Shown here piece by piece: positions 60,691 to 64,000 of a stretch of DNA of 64,000 nucleotides (positions are counted from its first letter, which is position 1; each line of letters opens with the position of its first letter). The notes beneath the pieces are model-generated. The model worked only from the letters and a program-made list of their open reading frames with translations, searched no databases and was not told the DNA's origin. This DNA comes from Symsagittifera roscoffensis (lineage: Eukaryota > Xenacoelomorpha > Acoela > Convolutidae), in NCBI RefSeq assembly GCF_963678635.1, contig NC_087069.1, positions 17,520,660 through 17,584,659 of the forward strand, read 5' to 3'. The position numbers and the translations under genes were made by a program.

Positions 60691-63206
60691 CTAAAAACGA
60701 ATTGTCAACAAATGGTTTTGTTTCAAAGAAGATACGAAGCGTTTTGTGAAATTAGAATTGTTATGAAAGTCGTGGAAAGGATATCTTTGCATAGGTAAGG
60801 CTCGATAAGTAGGGGTCACGCAAATTTTATGTCTTAAAATTGGCACGTCAAATGAATGAAATGTCGATACACTTTTTTACAATATAATAAAATTGATTCG
60901 AGATGTGGGTCGTCAAACAATCAACAAAAACATTAGATTGTTTGTTTTCAATATTGATTCCTTTTTATAGCGAAAGAAAGCTCTGTGAAACAATGAAGAT
61001 TTTTTGCCTTCATTTTGAAAACGTGTTTATTTTTTGCTGCGCGTTAGCTCGTTACCGATTCTCCGAGTATCCGGTAATTCTCTTGATTCTTTAAAATATT
61101 GTTGTTTCAAACAAAAGCATTGCTGGTTTCTAGTATTGCTTTCATTGTTAAGCCTAAGCACTTTCTAAATGTTGACAACTTGTGTTCTGTCTTTTTTTCA
61201 CAAAATTTTTTAGTTTGATATATCTTAAAATTGATAGGTGCAAAGAGTTAATCCGTCTTAAAAATCATTCCAAACTGGTTAAAAGAAGCTTATTTGCCAT
61301 AATTGGTTTGTTAAAATTAAGATAATTTATCCACGAGGGATAGGACAAACATACGAGCTGTACAGCTCATCACAGCGAACCGCTGTTGTGCCCCTGCTTA
61401 AGAACTACATGCTATTGTTTTGGTTATTTTTCTGGGCTGGGTAATGTTGCCTCACCCTCAAGCAACGAGCACCGCTTTGCCGCACAGGAGTGGATAAAGT
61501 AATATTCAGTAGCAATATTAGAAACCAATTTGTTCTTCGATCAATTTCTATTACCTCGCTTCTATTTTCATTGAACTTGCATACAGCTTAACATCTATCC
61601 AATCCAGCTTAAAAACTGCAGAGACTTCTCCTTTGCTTCATTGTGCAGAGGATTCCAAAAAATTATCGGTTTTTCGAATCAAAAGGTAAGAGCCATTTTC
61701 AAATGCTTTCTTTGATGTAAAATTCTTTGCTCATTTTTGGAGGCTGATCAAAACTATTTAATTTGTGGTTATTTATGTAATTTGCAGAGGACCATAGTCT
61801 GTTTCTCCCATTTAACTTTTTTCCAGATTGAATTAATTTGTTCACTCAAAATCAAGTTTTTTTGCGACTCAAGGCCCGTTTCTGAACTATCAGTCTAGAG
61901 TTTTCACATGGTACCAGTAACACAACCAAAATCGGTTAGACTGATGTACTTGAAGCTAAATGTTAAATGCGAGCTCGCCCTCATACACTATCATTTCTGT
62001 AGCAAGGGATCGAATACACAAACCGAATACCTCAGAGTCATGCTAAGCGCGTTTCTATGTATCAGTGAACTATATGCCCTGATGCATCTTTTGATGTACT
62101 TTTGCAGTACTATTTCAAATGAGTCAATCGCTAATTCAGCTTTACAAAAAAGCGTCTTTTTTGATGCAAGGAAGACTATTAACACTCAATTGATGACGAG
62201 CAGATTCATCAATTTTAGTTTCCGCCCAATCTTCATAGGTGTAGAGCTCCAAGAGAAACATATCATTTCAGTTGAACAGTTTGCTTATTTGTCGATGCTA
62301 TTTTTTGGTTGACTTGTGTTGTTTGCTTTGACTGTTCTTTTTGTCAAGAATGATATCAAAAAAATTTGTTTCGAGCGCGAGTCAGTTTTTTTATCGAGTA
62401 ATCAATTAGCCTGTTTTGAAACTGTGTTAGTCATCGAAAACTTGTCACAATTTTTTGTTTTCATCGAAAGGAAAGATGATGTTTTTGACTGTTTTTAGGC
62501 CTATGAGCAGCTGTTTTTGTTGTCAATTTTTTCAAGTCAGTTTTTTGCTCAGTTTAGATGACCTCCGTGTCATTTTTGCTTTTTGGGGCCCAAATGTCGT
62601 CAAATTTTCTCAATTTTTTTTGTATGATTGGATATAAAATTTATGCTTCAATTAAGAAAATAGTTTATTATGCAGCTAACGTTCGTCAGGAAAAAGAAGC
62701 TAACCAATTGCACCATTTTTTAGTCCAAATCAAATATCGTACCAAAGTTAATTAGTTCTCCATTTTCCACTCAAGATGATTTGTTGGAAGTCTCCAGGTG
62801 AGATTTTGTTGTTTGATTTAAAATGTAGCTGGACCGGTAGTTTTGCTAAAAGTTTTTGTGAAGGCTTTTTTTGCGAGAAAACTGAGGTTTTTTATATGTA
62901 AGCAGTTTGCAATATTTGCTTATTTCTTAAAGTCTTACAAAATCTTGCAATATTTGCTTCTTTCTGTCTGACTTTGTAACATGAACAATGATTAGGATAA
63001 AGAAGTTTTTTGTGAATGAAAAAAGATGGCATTTGCTTTATCAAGGATATCTTTTGTCCTTCGAATTCTGCTTTTGTTCTTGACTTATGCATTTGCTTTT
63101 GTCCTTCCAAATCTTTTATAAAGAAGAACCTTGCAACAATGAAGTTGTAAAAAAAGTCAGGAACCAACTTGCATATGAACAAATTAAAGTTACAGAAGAC
63201 GGAAAG
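60691..63206 (+). CDS. Gene C, chain of four in-phase exons
   Basis: Exons 60691-60794, 60971-61073, 61649-61685 and 63124-63206 have GT donors and AG acceptors (ATTACAG...AG/GTAAGG; TTTTATAG...CCG/GTAATT; TTGTGCAG...AAAAG/GTAAGA; ATAAAG...AAAG/GTAATC), and every junction keeps the frame. Encoded segments in order contain NCQQMVLFQRRYEAFCEIRI, RKLCETMKIFCLHFENVF, RIPKNYRFFESK and EPCNNEVVKKVRNQLAYEQI. The chain starts in phase 0, which suits frame 2 of the exon at 59767, and ends in phase 0, so more exons should follow. No family is recognised; Cys are frequent. The second exon has a hydrophobic patch (FIFCCALA). Exons this small could partly be chance, but four joins in frame are encouraging. 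Confidence 0.5.
61247..61345 (+). repeat. Second copy of a dispersed repeat
   Basis: TTAATCCGTCTTAAAAATCATTCCAAACTGGTTAAAAGAAGCTTA aligns in pieces with 11341-11410. Shortly after it lies the perfect palindrome GAGCTGTACAGCTC (about 61357). It sits in an intron of gene C. Confidence 0.65.
61899..62312 (+). CDS. Open frame of about 135 codons, unknown
   Basis: Starts after an AGTCTAG acceptor-like site, or at the ATG at 61908, and runs to TGA at 62310. It encodes a segment with LMYLKLNVKCELALIHYHFC, a hydrophobic part (LSAFLCISELYALMHLLMYF) and FINFSFRPIFIGVELQEK. The same frame stays open again from 62313 to 62498. Base composition is more even than the surroundings. It lies within the long third intron proposed for gene C. 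It might be a membrane protein exon, a gene-C isoform, or a decayed mobile-element frame. Confidence 0.4.
   Translation, partial: SFHMVPVTQPKSVRLMYLKLNVKCELALIHYHFCSKGSNTQTEYLRVMLSAFLCISELYALMHLLMYFCSTISNESIANSALQKSVFFDARKTINTQLMTSRFINFSFRPIFIGVELQEKHIISVEQFAYLSMLFFG
62513..63110. other. AT-rich spacer within gene C
   Basis: No firm exon. A 22-nt ATGATTTGTTGGAAG...CCAG/GTGAG stretch near 62776 resembles a microexon but does not fit the phase of the chain. Duplicated short phrases (GCAATATTTGCTT; GCATTTGCTTT with TTGTCCTTC) precede the exon at 63124. Confidence 0.4.
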
Positions 63207-63553
63207 GTAATCTTTTCTAGTTAACACGGTGTACTTGAGCATTTTCTTGCTTTAAGCGTTGATTTTTTTTATAAAATAGTTGGCTGCATGTGTCTGGTAT
63301 TTCAGTTTTCCATTTTTTTCCCAATTTTGTTTTGCTGAGTTCTAATTTTCAATTTATTTCCCGAAGTTTTACTAATTACATGTGAAAAGTTGAAGTTATC
63401 TAAGATGGTTTTCAATTGTCAAATTGGCATATAACACTCGGTCTCATTTTGCAGTTGAAAAATAGTTTAAGAAAAAAGGGCTGGGGTAGTTCCAATTTAT
63501 AAAACTTAAAACTCTGGCTTAACGGTCTTGTAAGTGTCATTTGAAGTTATTGG
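63207..63553. other. Spacer, no feature seen
   Basis: AT-rich sequence following the last gene C exon, with no recognised gene or repeat. Confidence 0.45.
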
Positions 63554-64000
63554 CTAGGGCCGTCGGCGCAAGGCTACTTTAGGGTGAGTCTCTCGCTGTC
63601 GTGAATCTTCGTTTGCCGGTTGATTGCAATAGTCCGGAATAACAGGTGCTAGTCTAATGGCTGGCATTGACACAGTTTTGTTTCTTGTTTTGACAGTGTT
63701 AACGCGGGTCTGGTCATCATCGGTTGGGAGTTGCGAGTTGTTGGGCAAACTTCCATTGTCGACTGAGTGTTGAGGGCTGTTGGGTTTATAGAGGTGGCAT
63801 GCTGATATGCGCTCTCCCGAGAAGAAAACGATTTGCGGTGAAGGCTTCAACAGCATCGGGCGATGATGAAACTGTAGTGATGGGTCTTGTGTTCATGAAG
63901 TGTTCAACTTCGCAAAGAACGGTGTTGAATATGTCATCTGTTAGAATCTGGCTTCCTACGATGGCACAGAACGGGTTGAATAGGCCGGGTTGAAGGTTCA
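63554..64000 (-). mobile_element. BEL/Pao-type LTR element fragment (integrase end)
   Basis: On the minus strand, from the right edge to about 63785, the peptide words FCAIVGSQILTDD, VEHFMNTRPITTVSS and FTANRFLLGRAH match the integrase C-terminal part of BEL/Pao elements (typically ...VE..LN-RPLT-VS...LTPNHFLLGR). The following DNA to 63554 has an open frame of about 100 codons in another register that I cannot assign. The element continues beyond the window. It looks broken. GC content is clearly higher than in the rest of the window. Confidence 0.75.

Noticed and set aside
62892-63242. 116-codon open frame on the minus strand
   Set aside because: It overlaps the plus-strand exon 63124-63206, which has splice sites and fits the gene C phase. 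The minus frame reflects duplicated pyrimidine-rich text.

Overview
The window is AT-rich eukaryotic DNA, sparse in genes and dense in repeats. GT-AG introns, short in-phase exons, a signal-peptide gene with a 58-nt and a 7.1-kb intron, Ty3/gypsy- and BEL/Pao-type retroelements, MITE-like elements and a tRNA-derived repeat all point to an invertebrate animal. I cannot place it further from sequence alone. No bacterial operons, rRNA genes, intact tRNA genes or CRISPR arrays were seen.

Layout. 1-5225: the 3' half of a broken Ty3/gypsy-like element. 6147-7843: two in-phase exons of gene A. The intron between them holds a MITE with an 8-bp target duplication. 8065-10590: a direct-plus-inverted repeat around a cluster of GGATTCC palindromes. 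11713-11912: a 200-N assembly gap, followed by an orphan LTR (to 12499). 13121-14854: further candidate exons and a terminal exon, with a TIR-bounded element at 13447-14427. 15050-19790: a satellite of roughly 160-330 bp monomers carrying a near-exact 1626-bp tandem duplication. 21282-21484: a MITE flanked by TTAA. 21562-21710: a paralogue of the gene A exon, followed 5 bp later by the 5' LTR of a broken element with both LTRs (21716-30388). 31246-48742: a large rearranged minus-strand copy of the same LTR family, with an old duplication of about 3.8 kb, a recent one of 2.2 kb, and a C/G-rich element inside its 5' LTR.

49300-57607 holds gene B, the best gene here. It has three exons that join in phase to give a 381-residue secreted, Cys-containing protein of no family I recognise. 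Its 7.1-kb second intron is packed with repeats. 57693-63206 carries a series of short exon candidates with good splice sites. Several join in phase (gene C), and one exon is open in two frames that each suit a different neighbour. 63554-64000 ends in a BEL/Pao integrase fragment on the minus strand.

The host genes look like small, partly Cys-rich proteins built from short exons, with the mobile elements mostly lying in introns and between genes. The most unusual points are the paralogous exon cut off at its donor site by an LTR element, the dual-frame exon near 59.8 kb, the GGATTCC palindrome cluster, the higher-order satellite, and an LTR family with a long protein-like region upstream of gag.
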